Under the pieces are notes generated by a model. That model worked only from the letters and a program-made list of their open reading frames with translations. It ran no database searches and was not told where the DNA came from. Source: Hyphomicrobiales bacterium (GTDB lineage: Bacteria; Pseudomonadota; Alphaproteobacteria; Rhizobiales; Rhizobiaceae). From it: 58,959 nucleotides of DNA. How positions within the stretch are numbered: the first letter of the stretch is position 1; the number at the start of each line of letters is the position of its first letter. The stretch covers positions 1 to 58,959 of the forward strand of contig UBTA01000121.1 in the NCBI GenBank assembly GCA_900468065.1, read 5' to 3'. The position numbers and the translations under genes are program-made. Of this stretch, positions 43,230 through 51,327 are shown piece by piece.

Positions 43230-44717
43230 ATGACCATCGCTCAAAAGACATCTCAGCTCGCCAATCAGGTGCCGGACATCGACGCGGCCTCCAGAGGGCT
43301 TTATATTGACGGACGTTGGAATCCGTCGCACGGTGGCCAGACGATCGAGGTCGTGGATCCCTCGACCGGAGACCGTCTTGCATCAGTACAGGACGCGACT
43401 GTCGAGGACGCTCGCATCGCTGTTGAAGCCGCTGCAGCCGCAGCGCCTTCCTGGCGTGCAACCCCTCCCCGTAAGCGTTCCGAAATCCTGCGCCGTTGTT
43501 TTGAACTTATGGTCGAACGCTCTGAGATGCTCGCAACCTTGATCTCGATGGAAAACGGCAAGGCCCTGCGCGACGCGCGTGGCGAGGTCGCGTATGCTGC
43601 CGAATTCTTCCGATGGAACGCGGAAGAAGCCGTTCGCATCACCGGAGAGTTCGGGATCGCGCCCGCCGGGACCAACCGCATCATCGTGGACTACCAACCG
43701 ATAGGCATATGCCTTCTCATCACTCCCTGGAATTTCCCCGCAGCGATGGCAACCCGGAAGATTGCGCCAGCTCTGGCTGCGGGATGCACGGTTATTCTCA
43801 AGCCTGCCAGTGAAACACCTCTGACGGCCTACGCGCTCGCTGCAATCTATGAAGAGGCGGGCGTCCCATCGGGCGTCGTCAATGTAATCACCACCAGCAC
43901 GCCGGGTCCGCTCACCGCCGAGATACTGGCCGACCCACGTGTCAGGAAGCTGTCGTTTACGGGATCGACGGGTGTTGGTCGCCACCTGCTGGCTGAAGCG
44001 GCCAAACACGTGATCTCCTGTTCAATGGAGCTCGGAGGCAACGCGCCCTTTGTCGTATTTGACGACGCGGACCTGGAAGCATCGCTGGATGGCGCGATGA
44101 TTGCCAAGATGCGCAACGCCGGAGAGGCCTGCACCGCCGCCAACCGTTTTTATGTCCAGACAGGAATATACGACGCTTTTGCCGAAGGCCTGTCGAAACG
44201 CATGGATGCCTTGAAAGTCGGCGCGGGCATTGACGGGGCCACCGAGTGCGGGCCGATGATTACTCGCAAGGCCGTCGAAAAGATTGGCCGACTGGTCGAA
44301 GATTCGAAAACAAAGGGTGCGCGTGTTCTATGCGGCGGAGAAGCAGCGGAAGGACCCGGTTTCTTCTACCCGCCAACTGTTCTGGTCGATGTTCCAACCA
44401 CCTCCGATATGGTGCACGAGGAAATCTTCGGCCCGGTCGCACCTCTCTATCGTTTCGAGAGCGAGGAAGAAGCTGTCAGCCGCGCCAACGACACGGAATA
44501 TGGTCTGGCAGCCTACGTCTATACGCGTGACGTTGGTCGGGGCCTGCGCGTCGCCTCTGTTCTGGAAGCAGGGATGATCGCCTTGAACAGAGGATTGGTT
44601 TCAGACCCGGCTGCCCCCTTTGGCGGCGTCAAGCAGAGCGGTCTCGGACGTGAAGGCGGGCAGCACCATGGTATTGCTGAATTCATGGAAGCGAAATATA
44701 TCGCTGCCAGCTTTTAG
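43230..44717 (+). CDS. Aldehyde dehydrogenase (succinate-semialdehyde dehydrogenase type)
   Basis: A 495-residue NAD(P)-dependent ALDH. The Glu base is in MELGGNAPFVVFDDADLE and the nucleophilic Cys in RNAGEACTAANRFYVQ; LITPWNFPAAMATRKIAPAL and SFTGSTGVGRHL line the cofactor site. The sequence is nearest to GabD-like enzymes, although the real aldehyde is set by the pathway. GAGGAACGAC precedes the ATG. Confidence 0.95.
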   Translation: MTIAQKTSQLANQVPDIDAASRGLYIDGRWNPSHGGQTIEVVDPSTGDRLASVQDATVEDARIAVEAAAAAAPSWRATPPRKRSEILRRCFELMVERSEMLATLISMENGKALRDARGEVAYAAEFFRWNAEEAVRITGEFGIAPAGTNRIIVDYQPIGICLLITPWNFPAAMATRKIAPALAAGCTVILKPASETPLTAYALAAIYEEAGVPSGVVNVITTSTPGPLTAEILADPRVRKLSFTGSTGVGRHLLAEAAKHVISCSMELGGNAPFVVFDDADLEASLDGAMIAKMRNAGEACTAANRFYVQTGIYDAFAEGLSKRMDALKVGAGIDGATECGPMITRKAVEKIGRLVEDSKTKGARVLCGGEAAEGPGFFYPPTVLVDVPTTSDMVHEEIFGPVAPLYRFESEEEAVSRANDTEYGLAAYVYTRDVGRGLRVASVLEAGMIALNRGLVSDPAAPFGGVKQSGLGREGGQHHGIAEFMEAKYIAASF

Positions 44718-44737
44718 AAACGCGAGGAGCGGAAGCT

Positions 44738-45562
44738 TTGGAAAATGACCCGTTCCGCATTCGAGCTCATGTCGCCGAGTTCGACGCGATCGTTGAGGAG
44801 ATTGTCGCGTCAAGCGCCCGCACCCGCGACAGGATATCTATGGCAGCGGACGTTCCATATGGGGACGGTCCCTCCGAGACCATCGACATATTTTTCCCGG
44901 AAGGCTCGCGGGAAAATCTACCCGTGCATATGTTTATTCACGGCGGCTACTGGAGAATGTTTTCGAAACGAGACTATTCCTACGTTGCCAACACCGTGAC
45001 GAATGCCGGGGCTATCGCGGTCATCGTCGACTATGCTCTGATGCCAAGCGTTCGTATGAATGTTTTAGTTGATCAGGTGCGCCGTGCGAAGCGATGGCTG
45101 GTAGACAACATCGACGCGTACGGCGGCGACCCGTCGCGTCTGACCGTGAGCGGGCATTCGGCAGGAGCACATCTTGCGACGTTTCTATTCAACGAACAGG
45201 AAGAGCGGTCGTCAGGTATCGCTGCCGCCCTCCTACTGGGTGGACTTTACGATCTCAAGCCGCTTCAAAGGTCGTTCTTGGCTGATGAAATCGGTATCAC
45301 GGATGAGGAGGTCTTGGCTTTTTCGCCGATTTCGCAATCATTTCACCGTGACTGCCGCGTGACCGTCGCGGTTGGCGCGGAAGAAACTCCTCCGTTTCAC
45401 AAGCAGGCAAATGATTTTGTGATGATGCTAGAGATGCAGGCTCAAGCGGTGTCAAAGAGATCAATCGCTGGTGTCAACCATATGAGCAGCGTGCGTGACC
45501 TCGGTCTTTCGGCCAGTTCCACAGGCATGCTGTTATTGGAGACGATCGGTAGGGCGGTTTAA
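44738..45562 (+). CDS. Alpha/beta hydrolase (arylformamidase/esterase-like)
   Basis: A 274-residue alpha/beta hydrolase starting at a TTG with GAGGAG upstream. It has the oxyanion motif HGGYWRMF, the nucleophile SGHSAGAHLATFLF (Ser near 147) and a C-terminal His in GVNHMSSV, like kynurenine formamidase and HSL-type esterases. It is the last gene of the operon, 20 bases after the aldehyde dehydrogenase. It may open a lactone or ester, linking uptake to oxidation; this is inferred from context. Confidence 0.9.
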   Translation: MENDPFRIRAHVAEFDAIVEEIVASSARTRDRISMAADVPYGDGPSETIDIFFPEGSRENLPVHMFIHGGYWRMFSKRDYSYVANTVTNAGAIAVIVDYALMPSVRMNVLVDQVRRAKRWLVDNIDAYGGDPSRLTVSGHSAGAHLATFLFNEQEERSSGIAAALLLGGLYDLKPLQRSFLADEIGITDEEVLAFSPISQSFHRDCRVTVAVGAEETPPFHKQANDFVMMLEMQAQAVSKRSIAGVNHMSSVRDLGLSASSTGMLLLETIGRAV

Positions 45563-45575
45563 CAGTCATCGTCAT

Positions 45576-46202
45576 TCAGTGGCTGGCCGTTTCAATGGCA
45601 ACGGGCGCCGCAGCACCTCCGGTTAGGTTCAGCGTGATCGCGTTGTTCGATGAGTTCGCATTGACGGTGGCATTGACCGCATTGGAAACGGGCACTTGCA
45701 AAGCGGCCGATGGCGTGACGGAGTTCGATGCCGCCGAGGCAAAACCCGGCCCGACACTATTGGTGCGGTCACGGTGAATGTGTAGGCGGTGCCATTGGCG
45801 AGGCCCGCCACGGTGATCGGACTTGCCGATCCGGTCCCCGTCGCTCCGCCCGGGCTTGCCGTCACGGTATAGCTGGTGATGGGACAGTCGCCATTGCCGG
45901 ATGGCGCGGTGAAGGAAACCGTCGCCTGGGCCTCGCCAGCCGTCGCGTTTCCGATCACGGGTGCGCCGGGTGTGGTGGCGTTGACAGTCAGCGTATAGTT
46001 CGCCGATCCAGTGACGCTATTGGCGTCGGTGGCCGTGACGGTGAAGGAGGCATTGCCAGCGGTCGTCGGCGTGCTGGTAATCGCACCGGTCGAGGTATTG
46101 AGACTCAATCCCGCCGGAAGCGTGCCGGTGACCGTCTGGCTATAGGCCGCGCCAACCGTTGCCCCTGTCAGCGCGCCAGCGGTTGGCGACAAAGCGAGGA
46201 TA
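45576..46202 (-). pseudogene. Fragment of an Ig-like-domain surface protein
   Basis: Encodes putative-Ig (He_PIG) and fibronectin-like repeats of a large surface protein or autotransporter: GATVGAAYSQTVTGTLPAGL, STGAITSTPTTAGNASFTVT, SFTAPSGNGDCPITSYTVTA and GTAYTFTVTA. A frameshift near 45763 switches to NSVGPGFASAASNSVTPSAA, later AITLNLTGGAAAP, stopping at 45576. Neither a signal peptide nor a beta-domain is present. It is fused in frame to the 5' part of a DUF1612 gene, so its own start has been lost. Confidence 0.7.
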
Positions 46203-46507
46203 GGGCCCAGCCAGGCAACTGGCCAGCAATGCGCCGACGCGTGCGCAGGACCGCGGGCGATTTTCAGCTCATGCGTGGGTGTGCGAATATCCTTCGTGGC
46301 GTCGTGAAGGACAAGGTCGTCGAGTTGGACCAGCTCGACGTCCATCCACAGCGAGGCGCAGGCCTCGGTGAAGTGGCTGCGTTCGATAAAGCCTTGTCCA
46401 GGCGACGAACGGGCGAGATGTTCGTCAAGCCGGGTGAGCTCGAGACCGGCGTCGAAAGCTAGCCGCATCAGGGCTGTCGCGCTGATTTTCCCGATATCGT
46501 AAGCCAT
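46203..46507 (-). pseudogene. N-terminal part of a DUF1612/RHE_PE00001-family protein
   Basis: The first ~85 codons match the start of the rhizobial plasmid family RHE_PE00001 (DUF1612 plus HTH): LARSSPGQGFIERSHFTEAC, ASLWMDVELVQLDDLVLHDA and TKDIRTPTHELKIAR. A one-base shift near 46252 then restores VLRTRRRIAGQLPGWALS, after which the sequence breaks into Ig-like repeats at about 46203. The DUF1612 body and HTH are missing. Not functional. Confidence 0.75.
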
Positions 46508-46590
46508 TGAAATTATGGCAAATGATTTGCTACACGAACTCTATATAAATATTGCGGTTCGTCACATGGTATGATTGCCTGTTTGGGTTC

Positions 46591-46623
46591 TAACCATCGA
46601 TAAGTATAGGTTATCGATGGTTA
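46591..46623. promoter_or_regulatory. 33-bp inverted repeat upstream of vapBC
   Basis: Perfect 13-base arms (TAACCATCGATAA / TTATCGATGGTTA) flank a seven-base centre, 75 bases before the vapB ATG. It could be the VapBC operator, or a recombination or partition site given the integrase nearby. Confidence 0.6.
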
Positions 46624-46698
46624 GCCATCTGACCGCTGTTCCTTGCCATCTTGCCGCGCAAACGCTATGTTTGAGCCAACCAATCGATCAGCAACACC

Positions 46699-46956
46699 AT
46701 GTCCGAACCACAGCTTTCTATCCGCAGCGGCAAGGCGAGAGATCTTGCGCATGCGCTCGCTCGCCGCACCGGTCAGCCAATAAACCGGCTCGTTGAACTG
46801 GCGCTTGAACGCTACGACCAGGAACTCCGAGAGAAACCGGCCCAAACTCCCGCGAATGCTCTGTGGGACCTGATGGCTGAAGGACGCCGCTCGGTGCCTG
46901 CCGGCACCACGTCCACCCACGACGATCTCTACGACGAAAACGGCCAGCCGATATGA
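46699..46956 (+). CDS. vapB: VapB-type antitoxin (Rv0623/PSK family)
   Basis: An 85-residue antitoxin. The N-terminal ~45 residues form the DNA-binding and dimerisation part (QLSIRSGKARDLAHALARRT); the C-terminal tail, which should occupy the toxin groove, ends STHDDLYDENGQPI. It overlaps the PIN toxin gene by four bases, the classic type II arrangement. With the toxin truncated, the antitoxin may persist as a repressor only. Confidence 0.88.
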   Translation: MSEPQLSIRSGKARDLAHALARRTGQPINRLVELALERYDQELREKPAQTPANALWDLMAEGRRSVPAGTTSTHDDLYDENGQPI

Positions 46957-47261
46957 TCGTCATCGATACATCGGCGATCGTGGCGACATCGCTGAATGAA
47001 CCGGAAGCGGAACTGTTCCACTCGCTTGTCAGTCGAGAAGAAATCCTGGTCGGTTGGCCGACCCTTCTCGAGGCGCGCATGGTGCTGGCGGGTAAAAACT
47101 TTCCGAACGCCGGGGCGATCATCAAACAGCTTGTAGACCTGCCAAATGTGACTGCGGTCGACTTCGGGGAAAGGCATTATTACGCTGCTGAGAAAGCTAT
47201 TGACCGGTTTGGCAAGGGGCGTCACCCGGCCAGCCTGAACATGGGCGACTTTTATTCCTAA
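46953..47261 (+). pseudogene. vapC: VapC PIN-domain toxin with premature stop
   Basis: A PIN-domain RNase with the first Asp in IVIDTSAIVA, Glu in TLLEARMVL and the GKGRHPASLNMGDFYS segment holding a third acidic residue. A TAA at 47259-47261 stops it at 102 residues. The same frame continues for 31 more codons (AVAAVSKAPLLFQGHDFGQT then D), the normal C-terminal part of VapC, up to 47357. A single change from a Tyr codon would create the stop. The truncated product lacks the last strand and acidic residue and is probably inactive. Confidence 0.8.
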
Positions 47262-47353
47262 GCTGTCGCCGCCGTTTCCAAAGCGCCGCTGCTTTTCCAG
47301 GGGCATGATTTTGGGCAGACGGATTTGAAACTCCATCCCGCATCGTCAATGGA

Positions 47354-48496
47354 ATGACAAGCGTTATCCGTGAACCGATCCATCGTCGTGGACAACAGCT
47401 TGATACGATTGCAGCCGTCCTGCCGATGGAGCGGCGCGACAAACTCGCAGAGTTGCTCACGGACCAGGATGTCGAAACGCTGCGGCACCTGTTCAACGAG
47501 GGCATGGGCGCCAATACCCTGCGCGCACTGACATCGGATCTCGCCTATCTGGAGGCCTGGGGATTGGCGGCGACCGGAAAGTCGCTGCCCTGGCCGGTGC
47601 CGGAAGCGCTGCTTTCGAAATTCGTCGACCATCACCTTTGGGACCCGCAGCAGCGCGAGACCGACCCCGGTCACGGCATGCCTGTAGACGTCGACGAAAA
47701 TCTTCGAAGCCGGGGCTTTCTGAAATCCGTCGGTCCGCACGCGCCATCGACGGTGCGCCGGCGGCTGGCGAACTGGTCGACACTGACCAAATGGCGCGGT
47801 TTTGACGGCGCCTTCGCCTCCCCTGCCCTCAAATCCGCCATTCGGCTGGCGATCCGCGCCGCGCCGAGACAACGTCTTCACAAGAGGGCCAAGGCGGTCA
47901 CCGGCGACGTCCTGGCCAAACTGTTGGCGACTTGCACCAGTGATAGCCTGTGCGATCTGCGCGACCGGGCGATGCTGATGGTCGCCTTTGCGTCGGGCGG
48001 CCGCCGGCGCAGCGAGATCGCCGGGCTGCGGATTGGGCAGCTGAGCGTCGAGGCGCCAATAGATGTGCCGGACGACCCTCCCCTCCCCTCTCTTGCCATT
48101 CATCTCGGCCGCACCAAGACCGCGAGTGGCGAGCAGGACCATGTCGTCTATCTCACCGGCCGGCCAGTGGAGGCGCTGAATGCCTGGATGGCGGCGGCGA
48201 AAATCGAAAGCGGCAGCGTGTTTCGGGGGATCGCGCGTTGGGGAACAGTTTCGGAGCGTGAGATCGATCCGCAGTCGGTCAATGCGATCCTCAAGCAGCG
48301 GGCGGAGATGGCCGGATTGGATGCTGGGGAGTTTTCAGCGCACGGGCTTCGGTCCGGTTATCTGACGGAAGCCGCGAATCGAGGCATTCCACTACCCGAA
48401 TCCATGGAGCAGTCACGACACCACTCGGTTCAGCAAGCGTCTAGCTATTACAACAACGCAACCAGGCGCAGTGGACGCGCTGCTCGAATGCTTTAG
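47354..48496 (+). CDS. Tyrosine-type site-specific recombinase
   Basis: A 380-residue phage integrase-family recombinase. Catalytic residues are visible: the first Arg in SGGRRRSEIAGLR, HGLRSGYLTEAA (His-x-x-Arg) and the nucleophile Tyr in QQASSYYNNATRR preceded by RHHS. The N-terminal SAM-like domain spans ~20-175. Its ATG overlaps the ancestral vapC stop (TGA at 47355-47357), so it was once translationally coupled to vapBC. Members of this lineage are common on rhizobial plasmids. Apparently intact. Confidence 0.9.
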   Translation: MTSVIREPIHRRGQQLDTIAAVLPMERRDKLAELLTDQDVETLRHLFNEGMGANTLRALTSDLAYLEAWGLAATGKSLPWPVPEALLSKFVDHHLWDPQQRETDPGHGMPVDVDENLRSRGFLKSVGPHAPSTVRRRLANWSTLTKWRGFDGAFASPALKSAIRLAIRAAPRQRLHKRAKAVTGDVLAKLLATCTSDSLCDLRDRAMLMVAFASGGRRRSEIAGLRIGQLSVEAPIDVPDDPPLPSLAIHLGRTKTASGEQDHVVYLTGRPVEALNAWMAAAKIESGSVFRGIARWGTVSEREIDPQSVNAILKQRAEMAGLDAGEFSAHGLRSGYLTEAANRGIPLPESMEQSRHHSVQQASSYYNNATRRSGRAARML

Positions 48497-48627
48497 GCCG
48501 GCTCAGGCCAAGCGTCTGACAATTGCATTATTGGACGTATTATTTATGATAGAGAAAAATAGCGCAAGTTATCGAGCAAAACAGCGTAACTCGCGTTCAT
48601 CGAGGTAAACTCTTTTTCGCTCAGGCT

Positions 48628-49911
48628 CTACATCTTACTTTCCTCGACCAGTTGCAACTTGTGCATTCTGTCAATGAGGGTATTCGCTTCGTTAATCGGC
48701 AACAATTTCCTCAGCGCATGCGGCCAGGCGTCGAGAGCAGTTCTTACTGAATTTTTGATTTCCTTTTCAATCCAATATTGGTCCAACTCCAAGAAGCTTG
48801 CTATCCTGCGAAACCGGTGGAGGGTAACCTTTGAGAAATCGTAGGTTCCTGCCATTTTCAAAGCGAGCCGATCGCCAGGCGCGAACAAAACCGTAGGCAC
48901 GATATCGTAAGCTGGAGACAGACGGACCACGCCCGGTGCTGGGAAGATAAATGACCAATTCTTCAGGTGATTGTCCCCGTTTCCGATCAGTACATCAGCA
49001 ACCATCCTGCGGAAGCCCTCAAGTACGTCAGCGCGCCAATCTGTACTGAAGCGTTTTATCATATTCAGCATCGTTTCGTAGGTCGCCATGGTGTATTTCC
49101 GCTCACCTACCGCGCCAACGATTTGAGCGCCGTCTTCCATATGGATGCGCTGTTCTGCACCAGGCCTGTCGAAGCGATCGACGACAAGGGCGTTTTCCCC
49201 TTCGCTGATAAGCTTTTCATCTATGCCGTAGATATTTTTCGTCGGTGTCAGGCGACAATTGGCCGTGTCAATTCCTAGCATGCCGCTGACGGTCATTGCC
49301 GCAAACTCTGCTTCTGGAAGTCCAGGGTATTTCGGAGTTGGCACTTTCAAAATGCACCGACCTTCACCGGCTCGTCCCGGTGCGGTGACGCGGTCACCGT
49401 CTGCCATTGCCGCAAACTTAAGTTGGACGCCGGCCAAGGAAAATTTTACGATACCTTCAGGTAAAGGGACCGACACGCCGCTAATCTTTTGAACTTTAAT
49501 TGGCCCGACGGACGAGGGCACCGCTGTTTCGGGCGTGACAATAATTGCTCCGGGCAAATCTGCCCCAAGTCGGATCAAGAGATCGAACTGGTCGTGATCG
49601 CCAGGGCCCATCTCACTCATGACCAGATCCCGGAGCGCTCCCTCTGGCAATAAGCCGGAGAACCATGGCGGCAAGTAGCCATTCATACCGATTTTGTCCC
49701 CGCGGCCACCCAGGCGCCTGCGGGTAGCTTCCTCATCTCCGGGGACATACCAGCTCAAGCTTAGAATTGGTCGTTGGTCATCGCGAAAATATGCTTCGTC
49801 GACGACGAAGGCGGAGGCGCCGGTGCTGTCGCGCGAAAGGGTGCCGACGCGAACGATACTTTGGTCCGGCCGAACCAGCCTCACTGCTAAAACTGCGCTC
49901 TCCTTTGCCAT
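48628..49911 (-). CDS. hipA: HipA-type serine/threonine kinase toxin
   Basis: A 427-residue HipA kinase. The N-terminal subdomain-1 region is followed by a phosphate-binding loop in KFSLAGVQLKFAA and the catalytic loop IGNGDNHLKNWSF, then the metal-binding Asp in LSPAYDIVPT. HipA toxins phosphorylate glutamyl-tRNA synthetase or related targets and induce dormancy. The ATG overlaps the hipB stop by one base (TGATG). All kinase motifs look intact. Confidence 0.93.
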   Translation of the reverse strand: MAKESAVLAVRLVRPDQSIVRVGTLSRDSTGASAFVVDEAYFRDDQRPILSLSWYVPGDEEATRRRLGGRGDKIGMNGYLPPWFSGLLPEGALRDLVMSEMGPGDHDQFDLLIRLGADLPGAIIVTPETAVPSSVGPIKVQKISGVSVPLPEGIVKFSLAGVQLKFAAMADGDRVTAPGRAGEGRCILKVPTPKYPGLPEAEFAAMTVSGMLGIDTANCRLTPTKNIYGIDEKLISEGENALVVDRFDRPGAEQRIHMEDGAQIVGAVGERKYTMATYETMLNMIKRFSTDWRADVLEGFRRMVADVLIGNGDNHLKNWSFIFPAPGVVRLSPAYDIVPTVLFAPGDRLALKMAGTYDFSKVTLHRFRRIASFLELDQYWIEKEIKNSVRTALDAWPHALRKLLPINEANTLIDRMHKLQLVEESKM

Positions 49912-50255
49912 CACGCTTCCTCTTCAGTGGAGAGATCGACAAAGAGGTCTTCGAACGTTTCGTTGCGCTCATCACCACTTTTTGACGAGAACCGTCTAGG
50001 GATTAAAGACTCGGCGATATCCGTGTATCGTTCTTTTGGCACCAGAAGCGGCATGATACCCAAAGCGTCGCAACATTCGAGGAGTAGGGTCAATCGGTCC
50101 TTGCCCCTGCGTCCATGGATGAGATCTCGTTCTAATTCAGAAATACGCGCACGATCCCGACCCAGGCGCTGCGCAAGATCTGGCTGTGTCATCGACCTCG
50201 CTTTACGAGCTGCCTTGAGCTGCAACCCCAAGCCTTGAGTCATTTCGAGCGTCAT
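49911..50255 (-). CDS. hipB: HipB-type antitoxin (XRE HTH)
   Basis: A 114-residue HTH_3 repressor (residues 8-68: LQLKAARKARSMTQPDLAQR, then RISELERDLIHGRRGKDRLT). The acidic tail ends FEDLFVDLSTEEEA, as in antitoxins that bind the toxin. AGGGAGA lies nine bases before the ATG. Its likely operator is the cluster of ACGCTA/TAGCGT half-sites just upstream. Confidence 0.92.
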   Translation of the reverse strand: MTLEMTQGLGLQLKAARKARSMTQPDLAQRLGRDRARISELERDLIHGRRGKDRLTLLLECCDALGIMPLLVPKERYTDIAESLIPRRFSSKSGDERNETFEDLFVDLSTEEEA

Positions 50256-50256
50256 T

Positions 50257-50291
50257 ACGCTATTTCTCCCTATGATAGCGTGATTACGCTA
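50257..50291 (-). promoter_or_regulatory. hipBA operator half-sites
   Basis: Three half-sites occur: ACGCTA (50257-50262), TAGCGT (50276-50281) and ACGCTA (50286-50291). The last two form an inverted repeat with a four-base gap, and the first two an inverted repeat 13 apart. They lie immediately before the hipB start, as expected for autoregulation. Confidence 0.55.
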
Positions 50292-50454
50292 CATCAAATC
50301 TCACAAAAAGAAAGCGTATTTCCGCTTTATGAAAACAACGAGCGGAAAATCGCTCTTTTTTGCTCATCCCACATACTTGCGACTTGCAAGCATAATGCCA
50401 TTTCGGTGATGTCACATAAACGCGGCGACAGTGATTGGGCATAGAGACGGTGGC

Positions 50455-50547
50455 ATGAAGAACCCTGCCGTCAGCTACAAGCGCCACCGTTTCCCGCGAC
50501 AGATCATCTCGAATGCGGTCTGGCTGTATTTTAGGTTTCCACTGAGC
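50455..50547 (+). pseudogene. IS6-family transposase, N-terminal fragment
   Basis: The frame gives AVSYKRHRFPRQIISNAVWL and YFRFPLSLRIVE, the N-terminal signature of IS6 (IS26/IS240-like) transposases. It ends abruptly at the IS256 remnant. No terminal repeats were identified. Confidence 0.75.
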
Positions 50548-50721
50548 TTACGCATTGTCGAGGGCAATACGAAGTGCGCTCTTCTCGCCGTAGCCTGCAC
50601 CAGGGGCAGCGCCAACTTCCAGTGCCATCAGCTTCTCGGCGGCAAAGCCGATCATATCGCGCAGCAAACCTGCATCTGCGCTCTTCTCAAAAAGCGAACG
50701 ACGGTTCATATCGTCGGTCAT
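50548..50721 (-). pseudogene. IS256-family transposase, N-terminal fragment
   Basis: A 57-codon frame reading MTDDMNRRSLFEKSADAGLL, then RDMIGFAAEKLMALEVGAAP and GYGEKSALRI, the N-terminus of IS256-type transposases. A stop follows directly where IS6 sequence begins. The DDE core is missing. Confidence 0.75.
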
Positions 50722-50815
50722 CGGTGGTGTACTTCAGGTTGGGTCCAAGCAACCCGCCCCTACCGGAAATCACCGATGGCTACGAAACCCAGCTTCACCA
50801 ATCGCTGGGACACGA

Positions 50816-51238
50816 TCAACAGGAATCAACAGGAACCTCGTCTCGGGCAAGCGTCACCGAAACCAGCGTCTGGCAATTTGCCGTCTTGCCCAGCATCGGA
50901 GCGTATTGCGGTGCGACCCCGACTGAGTGGTCCCTTTTTTGGAAGGCCGGTATCGTCGATCACCAGAAACGCTTCTAACGCGCCAACGATCCTGTCCGCC
51001 TGTCGCGCAAGCCCTGTCTCAAGAGAAACAGCATCCCAAAGCTCGTTGGAAATGAAATGGTGCAGGCGGTCGTATTGGCCTGGAGCAAACCGTTCCGCCA
51101 TCGGCTCCATACTCTTGCGGTCACTGGGGCAATGAGCCCGGAGACGTAGAGAGGGCACATCTGTCGCCGCTTCTTGTGTCCGAGCGTCTCCAGAAATGTC
51201 TGCAAAAAGCGGAAAAGCTCCGTATCCCAATCTGCCAT
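50816..51238 (-). pseudogene. IS701-like transposase remnant
   Basis: Starts MADWDTELFRFLQTFLETLG, CPLYVSGLIAP, shifts frame near 51125 into DRKSMEPMAERFAPGQYDRL and HHFISNELWDAV, continues through [15 protein letters not shown] (first DDE Asp region), shifts again near 50930 into [20 protein letters not shown] and [11 protein letters not shown], and stops at 50816. Two one-base deletions and the loss of the C-terminal half inactivate it. Confidence 0.8.
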
Positions 51239-51327
51239 GTCGCGCCCCAAAGGTAGAGAGCACAAACCATCTCAAACCAGCCTTGCCCGAATCTGCCAAA
51301 GTCGTGCTAGCAACGGCATGTTGATAA

